From assembly GCF_004114955.1 (NCBI RefSeq), contig NZ_CP030053.1, positions 2,046,001 through 2,110,000 of the forward strand: a stretch of 64,000 nt of DNA. The letters are read 5' to 3'. Positions 54,649-64,000 of this stretch are shown here, piece by piece. Position 1 is the first letter of the stretch. Every line of letters starts with the position of its first letter. Origin of the DNA: Bradyrhizobium guangzhouense. GTDB taxonomy: Bacteria > Pseudomonadota > Alphaproteobacteria > Rhizobiales > Xanthobacteraceae. The notes below the pieces were generated by a model. That model saw only the letters and a list, made by a program, of their open reading frames with translations. It did not search any database and was not told the origin of the DNA. The position numbers were made by a program, and so were the translations under genes.

Positions 54649-55784
54649 TCGGAGTGATCAAGAGCGATGTCGTCGTGCTCGGCGGAGGAATTGCCGCCAG
54701 CGCCACGTCTATCGCGCTCGCTCGAAAAGGTGTCAGGGTCGGGCTGTCGTATCCGGTACACACCAGACCGCGGCTGGCGGTCGGTGAGACCGTCCCGCCC
54801 GATGTAAGGAAGCTTCTCAGTGAATTAGGGGTCTGGGAGAAGTTTCTTGGGCAACGGCATGAGGCAAGTCTCGGCAGTTGCTCAGCATGGGGCGGGACGG
54901 AGCTGGGCTACAACGATTTCGTGTTGAATCCGCAGGGCTGCGGTTGGCACCTGGACCGCGCCAGGTTTGAGGCGTTGCTGCTTGACCACGCAGCAAGCTG
55001 TGGCGTGGCCGTCTTCCCGATCGCCAAGTGCGCCTCACTGGAGCAGGCCCCGGACGGAGGCATCGCTCTCAGCGCGATCATGCCGAACGGGGCCACACAG
55101 CACCTTTCGGCGCGTTACATCGTCGATGCCACGGGATCGCGCTCCGTCGTTGCACGCCAGATGGGCGCGCGCCAGATTCCGCTGGATCGACTGAGCTTTG
55201 TCTACGGGTTCTTCGATCAGCCGCAGGCGGCCGCTTCTTCGCAACTCACCCTGCTCGAAGCCCGGGAGCTCGGCTGGTGGTACAGGGCGAGGCTGCCTGA
55301 TCACAGGCTCGCAATTGCCTTCGCCTCGGACGCTTCGATCGTCCGGGACCATAATCTCGCGCGCGCGAGCGAGTGGCTCGCTCTTCTTCGCGCGACGAGT
55401 CACGTCGCGCAGGCGATCGAAGCATATCGGCTGAAGGATATCGTCGTGCGCGCCGCGCCGAGCTTTCGTTTGGACTGCGTCGTCGGGGCCAATTGGTTGG
55501 CCGTAGGAGATGCGGCGGCCGCCTGTGATCCAATTTCCTCACAGGGCATCATGAATGCACTCGAGGACGGGCTCCGCGCCGCTACGACGATTGCCGACGT
55601 GCTCGACGGACGTTCCGACAGCAGCGGGTTTTACGCCCGATACCTCGACGCCCGATACGCGGACTACCTCGCGAACCGCAACTATCTCTACAGCCTGGAA
55701 CGACGCTGGCCGAAATCGCCATTCTGGCGGCGGCGATACGCGCCCAGCGGAAATGTGTCGCTTCCCGGCGAGAGAGCTGCCTAG
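54645..55784 (+). CDS. LodB-like FAD-dependent maturation enzyme
   Basis: A 379-residue flavoprotein of the tryptophan-halogenase/geranylgeranyl-reductase-like superfamily. It has the dinucleotide-binding motif DVVVLGGGIAASATSIALARKG, AVGETVPPDVRKLLSELGV (the GE..PP element of this group), ARYIVDATGSRSVVARQMG, and WLAVGDAAAACDPISSQGIMNALEDGL. LodB-type enzymes are needed to build the cysteine-tryptophylquinone cofactor of LodA, and the gene directly follows the LodA-like gene with a TTGA overlap, so the assignment rests on family and context. The start is TTG at 54645; an in-frame GTG at 54654 is an alternative. Confidence 0.86.
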   Translation: MIGVIKSDVVVLGGGIAASATSIALARKGVRVGLSYPVHTRPRLAVGETVPPDVRKLLSELGVWEKFLGQRHEASLGSCSAWGGTELGYNDFVLNPQGCGWHLDRARFEALLLDHAASCGVAVFPIAKCASLEQAPDGGIALSAIMPNGATQHLSARYIVDATGSRSVVARQMGARQIPLDRLSFVYGFFDQPQAAASSQLTLLEARELGWWYRARLPDHRLAIAFASDASIVRDHNLARASEWLALLRATSHVAQAIEAYRLKDIVVRAAPSFRLDCVVGANWLAVGDAAAACDPISSQGIMNALEDGLRAATTIADVLDGRSDSSGFYARYLDARYADYLANRNYLYSLERRWPKSPFWRRRYAPSGNVSLPGERAA

Positions 55785-55879
55785 GCCACAGGAGGACCGA
55801 AGTTTTGTATTGAGCACGAAGACTAGAAGACATTTTCCATAATTGATCGTTTCACGAATTTCATTAGGAGACAGAATTA

Positions 55880-57610
55880 ATGGCCATATCGCGTAGAACT
55901 CTCATGTCCGGTGCGGCGTCGGCCTTGGCGTTCGCGTTTCCGGCCGTCTCTCGCGCCCAGGACGAACAGAACGCGCTCGAATTTTCCCGGATATTCGGCA
56001 AGCCCGACATGAAGGGTGGCCCGGATCTGGACACGGCTCGGATCCTGCAGGAGAACCGTACGGCCGTGCCACGCCAAGCTGGCGAATTTGCAGACTTCCT
56101 CTCCAAGTCTCCGTTGCTCCAGAACATCACCGGTGGCGTCTCCAACAATGATTATTATCATCTGTTGCAGTGGAACGCGCTTGCGCTGGATCTGACGGCG
56201 CAGGATCACTCGACCACCACCGGGACGACGGATCCGACTTACGCCGAACAATACGGTCCGCATCGATCGAGTTGGGCGCTTGCGATCCTGCACCTCGCGA
56301 TGTTCGAAGCGGTCAACGCGATCATCCAGCGGCACAAGAGCTACAAAGGATCCCAGGCCGCCATCTGGTCGGGGGTCGGTCAACCGGGCACGGCCATCAA
56401 TCCGAAGACGGCGTCTGTCCGCGCCGCACTCGCCTCGGCGGCGTACGACACGCTCGCGGTCCTCTACAAGAACAAGATCGCGTACACGAAAGTGGTGTTC
56501 AACAGACTGGAACTGGCCATCGACGACCCGCTGCCCGCCGTGCAGCTTGGAGCAAGGATTGGCTCCGAAGCCTCCAAGGTTATCCTCGCCACCCGCAAAT
56601 ACGATCCCGGCACCGGAAAATTCGGTGACGGGTCGAAAGCGCAGGTCGGGCTGCAATCGTTGTCCACCGAGCCGCGCTTCACCGATCTGTTCAAGGGGCC
56701 GGTCGGTACTCGGGATTGGGATATCGATCCCATTAGCCAGCTTCCCGTGGCACTCGGCGGACATTGGAATGAGGTCATGCCGTTCGTTGTGGCCGATCTT
56801 CACCTGCCTCCGGGACCGCCTGCTGAAAACGATCCGAAGTTCAAGTCGGCGTTGGATGCCGTCCGTAGGCTCGGCGGGGATCCTGCGCCGCCAGCCTTGG
56901 GCTCTCGCTTCAAAACGCCGACGAGCCGGAAAGGCAGCGTGTTCGCTCCGCTGGATTCCTCGAACGAGACGCTGAAGGGCATCTACTGGGCGTACGACGG
57001 GACGCCGCTTCTGTGCGCACCGCCGCGGCTTTACAATGAAATCGCGCTGTCGGTCGCATTCCGCGAGCGGCCGATCAAGCGTGTCGAGGACCTGGCGCAA
57101 TACCTCGCCTTCATCAACGTGGCGATGGCCGAGGCCGGCATAGGTGCATGGACCGGTAAGTACAAATTCCACCACTCGCGGCCCGTCACCTACATTCGCA
57201 AGACGGATCCCGAAGGATCGGTGCTCGGTTCGAAGAACAAGGAGTTCACCCCGCTGGGAGCACAAGTCTCCAACGGTACGCCAGCGGGCGCAAACTTGAC
57301 ACCTCCGTTTCCGGCGTATCCTTCGGGGCATGCAGTGTTCGGAGGAGCCGTGTTCGAAGCGATGCGACTCTATTTGCGGGGCGACACCGCGTTCACATTC
57401 GTGTCGGACGAGTACAACGGCCTCAACAGGGGGCCGACGGGCGCCACGCGACCGAAATTCGAGCGTAAGTTCAAGAACCTCACGGAGGCCGAGATCGAGA
57501 ACGGACAAAGTCGCATCTGGCTTGGCATCCACTGGCAATACGACGCCGACGACGGCATCAAGCAGGGCAAAGCGATCGCCAAGGACGTCTTCGATACGTT
57601 CAATAGCTAG
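55880..57610 (+). CDS. Vanadium-dependent haloperoxidase, Tat-exported
   Basis: A 576-residue protein of the vanadium haloperoxidase/PAP2 superfamily. The full vanadate-binding set is present: K-x6-RP at Lys427-Arg434-Pro435 (KYKFHHSRP), PSGH at 481-484 and SR-x5-H at Ser544-His551, the last His being the vanadium ligand. A Tat signal (SRRTLMSGAASALAFAFPAVSRA) exports the folded protein. Such enzymes use H2O2 to oxidise chloride or bromide to a halogenating species; an acid phosphatase activity is the main alternative. The gene follows the LodB-like gene by 95 bases, with AGGAG 9 bases before the ATG. The H2O2-producing LodA-like oxidase nearby would be a natural source of oxidant. Confidence 0.88.
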   Translation: MAISRRTLMSGAASALAFAFPAVSRAQDEQNALEFSRIFGKPDMKGGPDLDTARILQENRTAVPRQAGEFADFLSKSPLLQNITGGVSNNDYYHLLQWNALALDLTAQDHSTTTGTTDPTYAEQYGPHRSSWALAILHLAMFEAVNAIIQRHKSYKGSQAAIWSGVGQPGTAINPKTASVRAALASAAYDTLAVLYKNKIAYTKVVFNRLELAIDDPLPAVQLGARIGSEASKVILATRKYDPGTGKFGDGSKAQVGLQSLSTEPRFTDLFKGPVGTRDWDIDPISQLPVALGGHWNEVMPFVVADLHLPPGPPAENDPKFKSALDAVRRLGGDPAPPALGSRFKTPTSRKGSVFAPLDSSNETLKGIYWAYDGTPLLCAPPRLYNEIALSVAFRERPIKRVEDLAQYLAFINVAMAEAGIGAWTGKYKFHHSRPVTYIRKTDPEGSVLGSKNKEFTPLGAQVSNGTPAGANLTPPFPAYPSGHAVFGGAVFEAMRLYLRGDTAFTFVSDEYNGLNRGPTGATRPKFERKFKNLTEAEIENGQSRIWLGIHWQYDADDGIKQGKAIAKDVFDTFNS

Positions 57611-57624
57611 ATTTGGCTAAATCA

Positions 57625-57660
57625 AAAGCGCGGCGGCGGCTCAAGGCGTCGCCGCGCTTT
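57625..57660 (+). terminator. Terminator after the haloperoxidase gene
   Basis: AAAGCGCGGCG (57625-57635) and CGCCGCGCTTT (57650-57660) form a perfect 11-base-pair stem with a 14-base loop, 14 bases after the stop codon; the stem ends in TTT followed by GTTG. It closes the carboxypeptidase-LodA-haloperoxidase unit. Confidence 0.78.
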
Positions 57661-57831
57661 GTTGCGAACTTCGGACGAGGGGCCGATGCGACCAAAGGAA
57701 CGCCGAAACGGTGACCCGCCGGTGTTCTCCGCTCAAAGCCGAATGCGACTATCCACACAGAAGCAGATACGCCGAAAGCGCGGGCGGTCCAAAGGTCTGG
57801 CCCATCAGCAAAGGCAACGTCTTTCCGATAA

Positions 57832-58878
57832 TCAGCTGCTTTGCCGATGGAGCAGGGTGAAGCGCGTATCGATGACGGCCTGTTCGGGCTCGGCGTCGGG
57901 GTGCGCAATCCGGGCGATGATGAGCCGCGCTGCTTCCTTCCCGATCAAGTCGCCGGGAGGACGGATGGTCGTCAGGGACGGATTGGAGGCCGCGCTGAAG
58001 CTCAAATCGCCAAACCCCACCACCGACAGGCGCTCGGGAATTGCGACACCGGAGCGCTGGCACTCGAAGATCACGCCGAGGGCGATATGGTCGTTGGAGC
58101 AGGCGATCCCGTCGACGTTCGGAAAACGATGCAAGGCCTCGCCAAGCAACATCGCGCCGACCTCGGCACTCGCCGGAGCGGGGTGCTGGATGATCTCTGC
58201 GGTGACGTCGGTCGTGTTTCGTGCAGTCTCGATGAAGCCCTGGGCGCGCCGCGCGGCGCGCCGATCCTCATGTAGGCGGGCGCCGAGAAACAGCAGTCGC
58301 TTGCGCCCGCGCTGAAGAAGATGCGACGCGGCGGCATGACCGACCTGGTCGTGGTGGAAGCCGACCGCCATGTCCATGGTCGGGGAACCGAGCTCCCAGA
58401 TTTCGACGATTGGCACTTTGCTGTCGCGCAGCAGCCGGCGCGTTGCTGCGCTGTGAGACAGGCCGGTCAAGACGACGGCGGCGGGCGCCCAGGACAGTGC
58501 CACGCGGACCAGATTCTCCTCGTCGTGCTCCTTGTACTCGGTGTGGCTGAGCATCACCTGCAGTCGCTGCTTGCCGAGCTCGTCTTGCAGGGCCGCGACG
58601 GTCTCGGCGAAGAACGCATTGCGCACCGATGGCACGATGATGCTCACGACGCGCGATGAGGCCGCTGCCAAGCCGCCGGCCATCAGGTTCGGCACGTAGT
58701 CGAGCGCTTCGATGGCCCGTGCGATCGCCTCGCTCGCCGCCGCCGAGACCGCATCTGGCTTTCTGAAATAGAGCGACACCGTGGAGGGCGACAGCTCTGC
58801 GCGCGCCGCCACATCCATGATCGTGACCCGTTGCATCTTGCGCCGGGTGCGTAGGGGCTTTGATGCGGCCATTGCCAT
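57832..58878 (-). CDS. LacI-family transcriptional regulator
   Basis: A 348-residue LacI/GntR-type repressor. The DNA-binding domain is RVTIMDVAARAELSPSTVSLYFRKPDAVSAAASEAIARAIEALDYVPNLMAGGLA at residues 17-71, and the sugar-binding domain contains SRVVSIIVPSVRNAFFAETVAALQDEL, GIACSNDHIALGVIFECQRSGVAIPERLSVVGFGD and LTTIRPP. It is divergent from the MalK-type ABC operon at 59109, with two matching palindromic operators in the gap, the first 10 bases before its own ATG. It therefore probably represses itself and the sugar operon until an inducing sugar binds. Confidence 0.92.
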   Translation of the reverse strand: MAMAASKPLRTRRKMQRVTIMDVAARAELSPSTVSLYFRKPDAVSAAASEAIARAIEALDYVPNLMAGGLAAASSRVVSIIVPSVRNAFFAETVAALQDELGKQRLQVMLSHTEYKEHDEENLVRVALSWAPAAVVLTGLSHSAATRRLLRDSKVPIVEIWELGSPTMDMAVGFHHDQVGHAAASHLLQRGRKRLLFLGARLHEDRRAARRAQGFIETARNTTDVTAEIIQHPAPASAEVGAMLLGEALHRFPNVDGIACSNDHIALGVIFECQRSGVAIPERLSVVGFGDLSFSAASNPSLTTIRPPGDLIGKEAARLIIARIAHPDAEPEQAVIDTRFTLLHRQSS

Positions 58879-58887
58879 GTTGGCTTG

Positions 58888-58907
58888 AGATAATAGCGCT
58901 ATTATCT
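58888..58907. promoter_or_regulatory. LacI-type operator 1 (perfect 20-bp palindrome)
   Basis: AGATAATAGCGCTATTATCT is a perfect 20-base palindrome with a central GC step, the usual form of LacI-family operators. It lies 9 bases upstream of the lacI-type ATG, where binding would block its own transcription. Confidence 0.85.
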
Positions 58908-59043
58908 AGCTGAAGCCCAGGAGCGATACAATCGTGTTTTGCCAAGAGGACGATATAGTCATCTAAATCAACCAGATAATGCCAAAATTCGTGTCTGACC
59001 GCGTCGGAGCCAGCCTTTATGGCTCAGGCGTTGATTTCCAAAA

Positions 59044-59059
59044 ATCGTAGCGCTATGAT
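59044..59059. promoter_or_regulatory. LacI-type operator 2
   Basis: ATCGTAGCGCTATGAT shares the central TAGCGCTA core with operator 1 and is palindromic except for one base pair. It lies 49 bases upstream of the ABC operon ATG at 59109, near the expected promoter. The centres of the two operators are 154 bases apart, suitable for looping by a tetrameric repressor. Confidence 0.75.
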
Positions 59060-59108
59060 GAATGTTCACCCCGGCCGCAAGAACCGTCGGGACGGGAGAT
59101 GAGGGCTC

Positions 59109-61498
<2,390 letters not shown>

Positions 61499-61499
61499 G

Positions 61500-61544
61500 G
61501 CATGATCCGGAAAACTGCGAAGCGGTTTTCCGATCAGATCATGC
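61500..61544. repeat. Dispersed nested palindromic repeat between binding protein and permease
   Basis: GCATGATC (61500-61507) pairs with GATCATGC (61537-61544), and the inner arms CGGAAAA (61508-61514) pair with TTTTCCG (61526-61532). I recognise this GCATGATCCGGAAAA-type element from memory as a high-copy intergenic repeat of Bradyrhizobium and relatives. It starts one base after the binding-protein stop and would fold into a stable hairpin in the operon message. Confidence 0.8.
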
Positions 61545-61585
61545 GCAAGCTCTTAGGGCGCGTATTGCAATCCGGACCGGACCTG

Positions 61586-62533
61586 ATGACGACGACATCG
61601 ACGTTCAAAAGCGAGGCCGATCGCTCGCTCGCGCGGCGGCGATGGCTGTCGCGCTGGTCCGATCCTGACGACACCACACTTGCCGTGATGCTCTTGGCGC
61701 CCGCAGCGATCCTGCTCAGCGTGATGATCGTCTATCCGGTGAGCCGGCTGATCTACACGAGCTTTCTCGACCTGTCGCTGACGTCGGGCTTGCCGGCGCG
61801 GTTCGCCGGGCTCGCGAACTTCAGGCAGATGCCCGACGATCCGGTGTTCTGGCAGGCGACCTGGAACACGGTGCTGATCACGCTCATCACGGTGCCCGGC
61901 TCGCTCTTCGTCGGCTTCGCACTCGCGCTGCTCGCCAATCTGCCGTTCCGGATGAAATGGCCGGTGCGGCTCTCGCTGCTGATCCCCTGGGCGCTGCCGC
62001 TCTCCTTCGCCGGCCTGATCTTCGGCTGGTTCTTCCATTCCGAGTACGGCGTCGTCAATGATGTGCTCAACCGGATCGGCCTGCCCAGCGTGATCTGGTT
62101 CAATTCGCCGCGGCTCGCCTTCGCAGCGATCTGCCTTGCCATCATCTGGAAGGCCTCGTCCTTCATGGCGATGATCATTCTCGCGGGCCTGCAGACCATT
62201 CCGCGTTCGCTCTACGAGGCCGCGGACGTCGATGGCGCCGGGCGCGTGCGGCAGTTCTTGGAGATCACGCTGCCGCTGCTGAAGCCCACGATCGTGGTCG
62301 CGCTGATCTTCCGCACCATCACCGCGCTGCAGACTTTCGACATTCCCTACATGATGACCGGCGGAGGGCCGGGCACCGAAACCACCACGCTGGCCATGTA
62401 CATTCACCAGAACACCGTGTCGTTCCTCGACCTCGGCTACGGATCGGCGCTCGCGGTGGTGATGTTCGGCCTGTCGATGCTGGTCACCGCGCTTTACCTG
62501 CGCATGATCCGCGGCAATGAGGCTGCGTCATGA
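61586..62533 (+). CDS. Sugar ABC transporter permease 1 (MalF/UgpA class)
   Basis: A 315-residue permease with six predicted transmembrane segments. The first segment is LAVMLLAPAAILLSVMIVYPVSRLIYTSF, and the EAA-loop that docks the ATPase is seen in LYEAADVDGAGRVRQFLEITLPLLKPT near residue 215. The frame is open back to 61502 but that part lies inside a dispersed repeat, so I chose the ATG at 61586 (MTTTSTFKSEADR). It ends with an ATGA overlap with the second permease. Together they form the CUT1 channel served by the adjacent ATPase and binding protein. Confidence 0.9.
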   Translation: MTTTSTFKSEADRSLARRRWLSRWSDPDDTTLAVMLLAPAAILLSVMIVYPVSRLIYTSFLDLSLTSGLPARFAGLANFRQMPDDPVFWQATWNTVLITLITVPGSLFVGFALALLANLPFRMKWPVRLSLLIPWALPLSFAGLIFGWFFHSEYGVVNDVLNRIGLPSVIWFNSPRLAFAAICLAIIWKASSFMAMIILAGLQTIPRSLYEAADVDGAGRVRQFLEITLPLLKPTIVVALIFRTITALQTFDIPYMMTGGGPGTETTTLAMYIHQNTVSFLDLGYGSALAVVMFGLSMLVTALYLRMIRGNEAAS

Positions 62534-63384
62534 GCACGGCTGTCGCCTCCACGTTCGACCAGGCTCTGTCGGGCAAGCCGCTGCGGGCCATCGCCGCGTT
62601 CATTCTCATCGTCAACGGCCTGTTCCCGGCCTTGTGGATCCTGTTGACCTCATTCAAGACCGAGGCGGAGCTGACGCAAAAGCCGATCACCTGGCTGCCG
62701 CACGCAGCGACGCTGCGGAATTACATCCAGGCGTTCTCAGATCAGCCGCTGCTCACCTTCCTGTTCAACAGCTTCATGGTCGCGTTGCTCTCGACCGCGC
62801 TCACGCTGCTGGTCTCGGTGCTCGCGGCCTATGCGCTCGCGCGCCTGAACTTGCGGTTCAGGGGACTGATCATGTCCGTGATCATCGCAGTTTCGACCTT
62901 TCCGCTGGTGACGCTGCTGGTGCCGCTGTTCGAAACCATGCGCGCGCTCAACCTCCTCAACTCGTGGACCGCGCTGGTCCTGCCCTACACCGTGCTGAGC
63001 CTGCCCGTGTGCACGTTGGTGCTGACGTCCTTCTTCGAAGGCATTCCGCGCGATCTGGAGAATGCCGCCATGATCGACGGTTGCACCCGGTTTGGCGCGC
63101 TGTTCAGGGTGGTCGTGCCGCTGTCGGCGCCCGGCGTCTTCACCGCCGGTATCCTCGCCTTCGTCAATGCCTGGGACGAATTCCTGCTGGCCTTGTCGTT
63201 CAACTCCAATCCGGGATTGCGGACGCTGCCGGTCGGAATCCAGCTTTATCAGGGCGAGTTCGCATTTCCCTGGCCGGTGATCTCGGCCGCGCTCGTCGTC
63301 GGCATCGTGCCCGTCGCGATCCTGATCGTGATCTTCCAGGAGCGCGTCGTCTCGGGATTGACCACAGGCGGCGTCAAGGGCTGA
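62530..63384 (+). CDS. Sugar ABC transporter permease 2 (MalG/UgpE class)
   Basis: A 284-residue permease. It starts with AIAAFILIVNGLFPALWILLTSFKTEAEL, typical of MalG-type proteins, and its EAA loop is ENAAMIDGCTRFGALFRVVVPLSAPG near residue 180. The ATG at 62530 overlaps the stop of the first permease (ATGA). The GH31 gene follows after 50 bases that contain a 22-base tandem repeat. Confidence 0.92.
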   Translation: MSTAVASTFDQALSGKPLRAIAAFILIVNGLFPALWILLTSFKTEAELTQKPITWLPHAATLRNYIQAFSDQPLLTFLFNSFMVALLSTALTLLVSVLAAYALARLNLRFRGLIMSVIIAVSTFPLVTLLVPLFETMRALNLLNSWTALVLPYTVLSLPVCTLVLTSFFEGIPRDLENAAMIDGCTRFGALFRVVVPLSAPGVFTAGILAFVNAWDEFLLALSFNSNPGLRTLPVGIQLYQGEFAFPWPVISAALVVGIVPVAILIVIFQERVVSGLTTGGVKG

Positions 63385-63385
63385 C

Positions 63386-63429
63386 GGAAAGGCCAAGGAA
63401 GGGTCAGGGAAAGGCCAAGGAAAGATCAA
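63386..63429 (+). repeat. 22-bp direct repeat, two copies, before the GH31 gene
   Basis: Two head-to-tail copies of a 22-base unit lie at 63386-63407 and 63408-63429. Their first 15 bases, GGAAAGGCCAAGGAA, are identical, and the rest (GGGTCAG versus AGATCAA) is similar. The array lies between the permease stop and the GH31 ATG; its AAGGAA and AGAGGA elements may influence ribosome access to the GH31 start. Confidence 0.75.
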
Positions 63430-63434
63430 GAGGA

Positions 63435-64000
63435 ATGGACCTGAAACTCGACACGACCCCGTCCGGCTTTGCGCTCTCCATCGCGGGCCGCCGGATACTT
63501 GCCCACAGCGCCGCGGCGCCATGTTTTTTCGTCGGCCGGGGCAACGACAGCATCGAAATGCACCGCGGCCGCTTCACCATCGAGGATCGCCTGGCCGAAC
63601 GCTGCCCGCTCGCGTATGCCGAGATCGACGGCGCCTCGATCATGCTGTCCGCGGCCAAGGGGCAGCGTCCGCGCCTCGCCGTGACGCTTGAGGGCCATGC
63701 ATTGAAGCTGCGGTCGCTCGATCCCTCCGTGAACCGGTTTTGGCTGCGCGTCGTGGCCGACCGTGACGAGCATGTCTGGGGCGGCGGCGAGCAATTCTCC
63801 TATTTCGATCTGCGCGGACGGCGGTTTCCGTTGTGGAGTTCGGAGCCGGGCGTCGGGCGCGACAAGACCACCGAGATCACCTTCAAGGCCGACGTCGCGG
63901 GCCAAGCCGGCGGCGACTACTATCACACCAACTATCCGCAACCGACCTACGTCTCCTCGGCGCGCTATGCTCTTCATGTCGAGACGTCAGCCTATAGCGT
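63435..64000 (+). CDS. GH31 alpha-glycosidase, YihQ/sulfoquinovosidase-like (N-terminal part)
   Basis: The first 188 residues of a family-31 glycoside hydrolase that runs off the window. After an N-terminal beta-sandwich it shows HVWGGGEQFSYFDLRGRRFPLWSSEPGVGRDKTTEITF and AGGDYYHTNYPQPTYVSSARYALHVETSAYS, a block I recognise as close to E. coli YihQ, the sulfoquinovosidase, and to related alpha-glucosidases. The catalytic Asp residues and the residues that recognise the sulfonate lie beyond the window, so sulfoquinovosidase versus alpha-glucosidase cannot be decided. It follows a LacI-controlled CUT1 transporter, the gene set of smo-type sulfoquinovose clusters in Agrobacterium. There is no signal peptide. 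Confidence 0.85.
   Translation, partial: MDLKLDTTPSGFALSIAGRRILAHSAAAPCFFVGRGNDSIEMHRGRFTIEDRLAERCPLAYAEIDGASIMLSAAKGQRPRLAVTLEGHALKLRSLDPSVNRFWLRVVADRDEHVWGGGEQFSYFDLRGRRFPLWSSEPGVGRDKTTEITFKADVAGQAGGDYYHTNYPQPTYVSSARYALHVETSAYS

Noticed and set aside
54645..54659. TTGAT ... ATCAA palindrome at the LodA/LodB junction as a FixK box
   Set aside because: The half-sites are separated by 5-7 bases rather than 4 and the element lies inside coding sequence at a translationally coupled junction.
55877..57538. 553-codon reverse frame opposite the haloperoxidase gene
   Set aside because: Antisense shadow: the forward strand has a Tat signal and all vanadate-site motifs; the reverse product is Arg-rich without recognisable domains.
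61502..61585. N-terminal extension of the CUT1 permease from ATG 61502
   Set aside because: The extension is encoded by a dispersed palindromic repeat; the ATG at 61586 gives a normal permease N terminus.

Overview
The window is GC-rich, densely packed alphaproteobacterial chromosome. I would place it in Bradyrhizobium or a close relative (Nitrobacteraceae). The evidence is the large number of high-affinity ABC/TRAP uptake systems, intergenic palindromes of types I remember as high-copy in that group (28951-29028, 61500-61544), FixK/FNR-type boxes, and overall protein character. The genus is an inference; no rRNA or housekeeping marker beyond leuA, ddl and a tRNA-Lys lies here.

Layout. 1-6726: end of a secreted-protein gene, a Tat-exported amino-acid-type binding protein, and a ribose/xylose-type sugar ABC operon. 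6744-15397: a MocR regulator divergent from a complete eight-gene Nit1C-type nitrilase / nitrogen-starvation cluster (MSMEG_0572, nitrilase, radical SAM, GNAT, AIR-synthase-like, glycosyltransferase, MSMEG_0570, flavin oxidoreductase) preceded by a textbook sigma-54 promoter. 15408-26213: a branched-chain-amino-acid-type ABC operon with two near-duplicate binding proteins and a fused LivG-LivF ATPase, bracketed by two SMP-30/gluconolactonase paralogues, plus a D-amino-acid-oxidase-like flavoenzyme and D-Ala-D-Ala ligase. 27149-31174: leuA with a leucine-rich leader peptide and mutually exclusive RNA pairings, an orphan TRAP binding protein, a Spy/LTXXQ-like protein and tRNA-Lys(CUU). 31427-35714: a LysR regulator divergent from hydrolase, azoreductase, MFS and SnoaL-like genes.

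35898-45787: a carbon/energy island. A tight minus-strand operon encodes beta-glucosidase, glucokinase, PfkB-type phosphofructokinase and an SbmA/YddA-like membrane protein; nearby are an agarase-like glycosidase, PEP synthase, and CbpA with its modulator CbpM. Several FixK/FNR-like boxes (40391, 44271, 45774; another at 30243) suggest low-oxygen control.

46003-57660 is the most unusual region: a LysR regulator, a TPP-dependent decarboxylase, then a serine carboxypeptidase (S10), a 1262-residue protein that reads as a LodA-type quinoprotein oxidase fused to a haem-oxygenase-like diiron (HDO) domain, its LodB-like flavoprotein partner, and a Tat-exported vanadium-dependent haloperoxidase. The fusion and its partners suggest an H2O2-generating and H2O2-using oxidative system that I cannot match to a described one.

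57832-64000: a LacI regulator with two matching palindromic operators divergent from a MalK-type sugar ABC operon that ends in a YihQ-like GH31 glycosidase, reminiscent of sulfoquinovoside (smo-type) uptake clusters.
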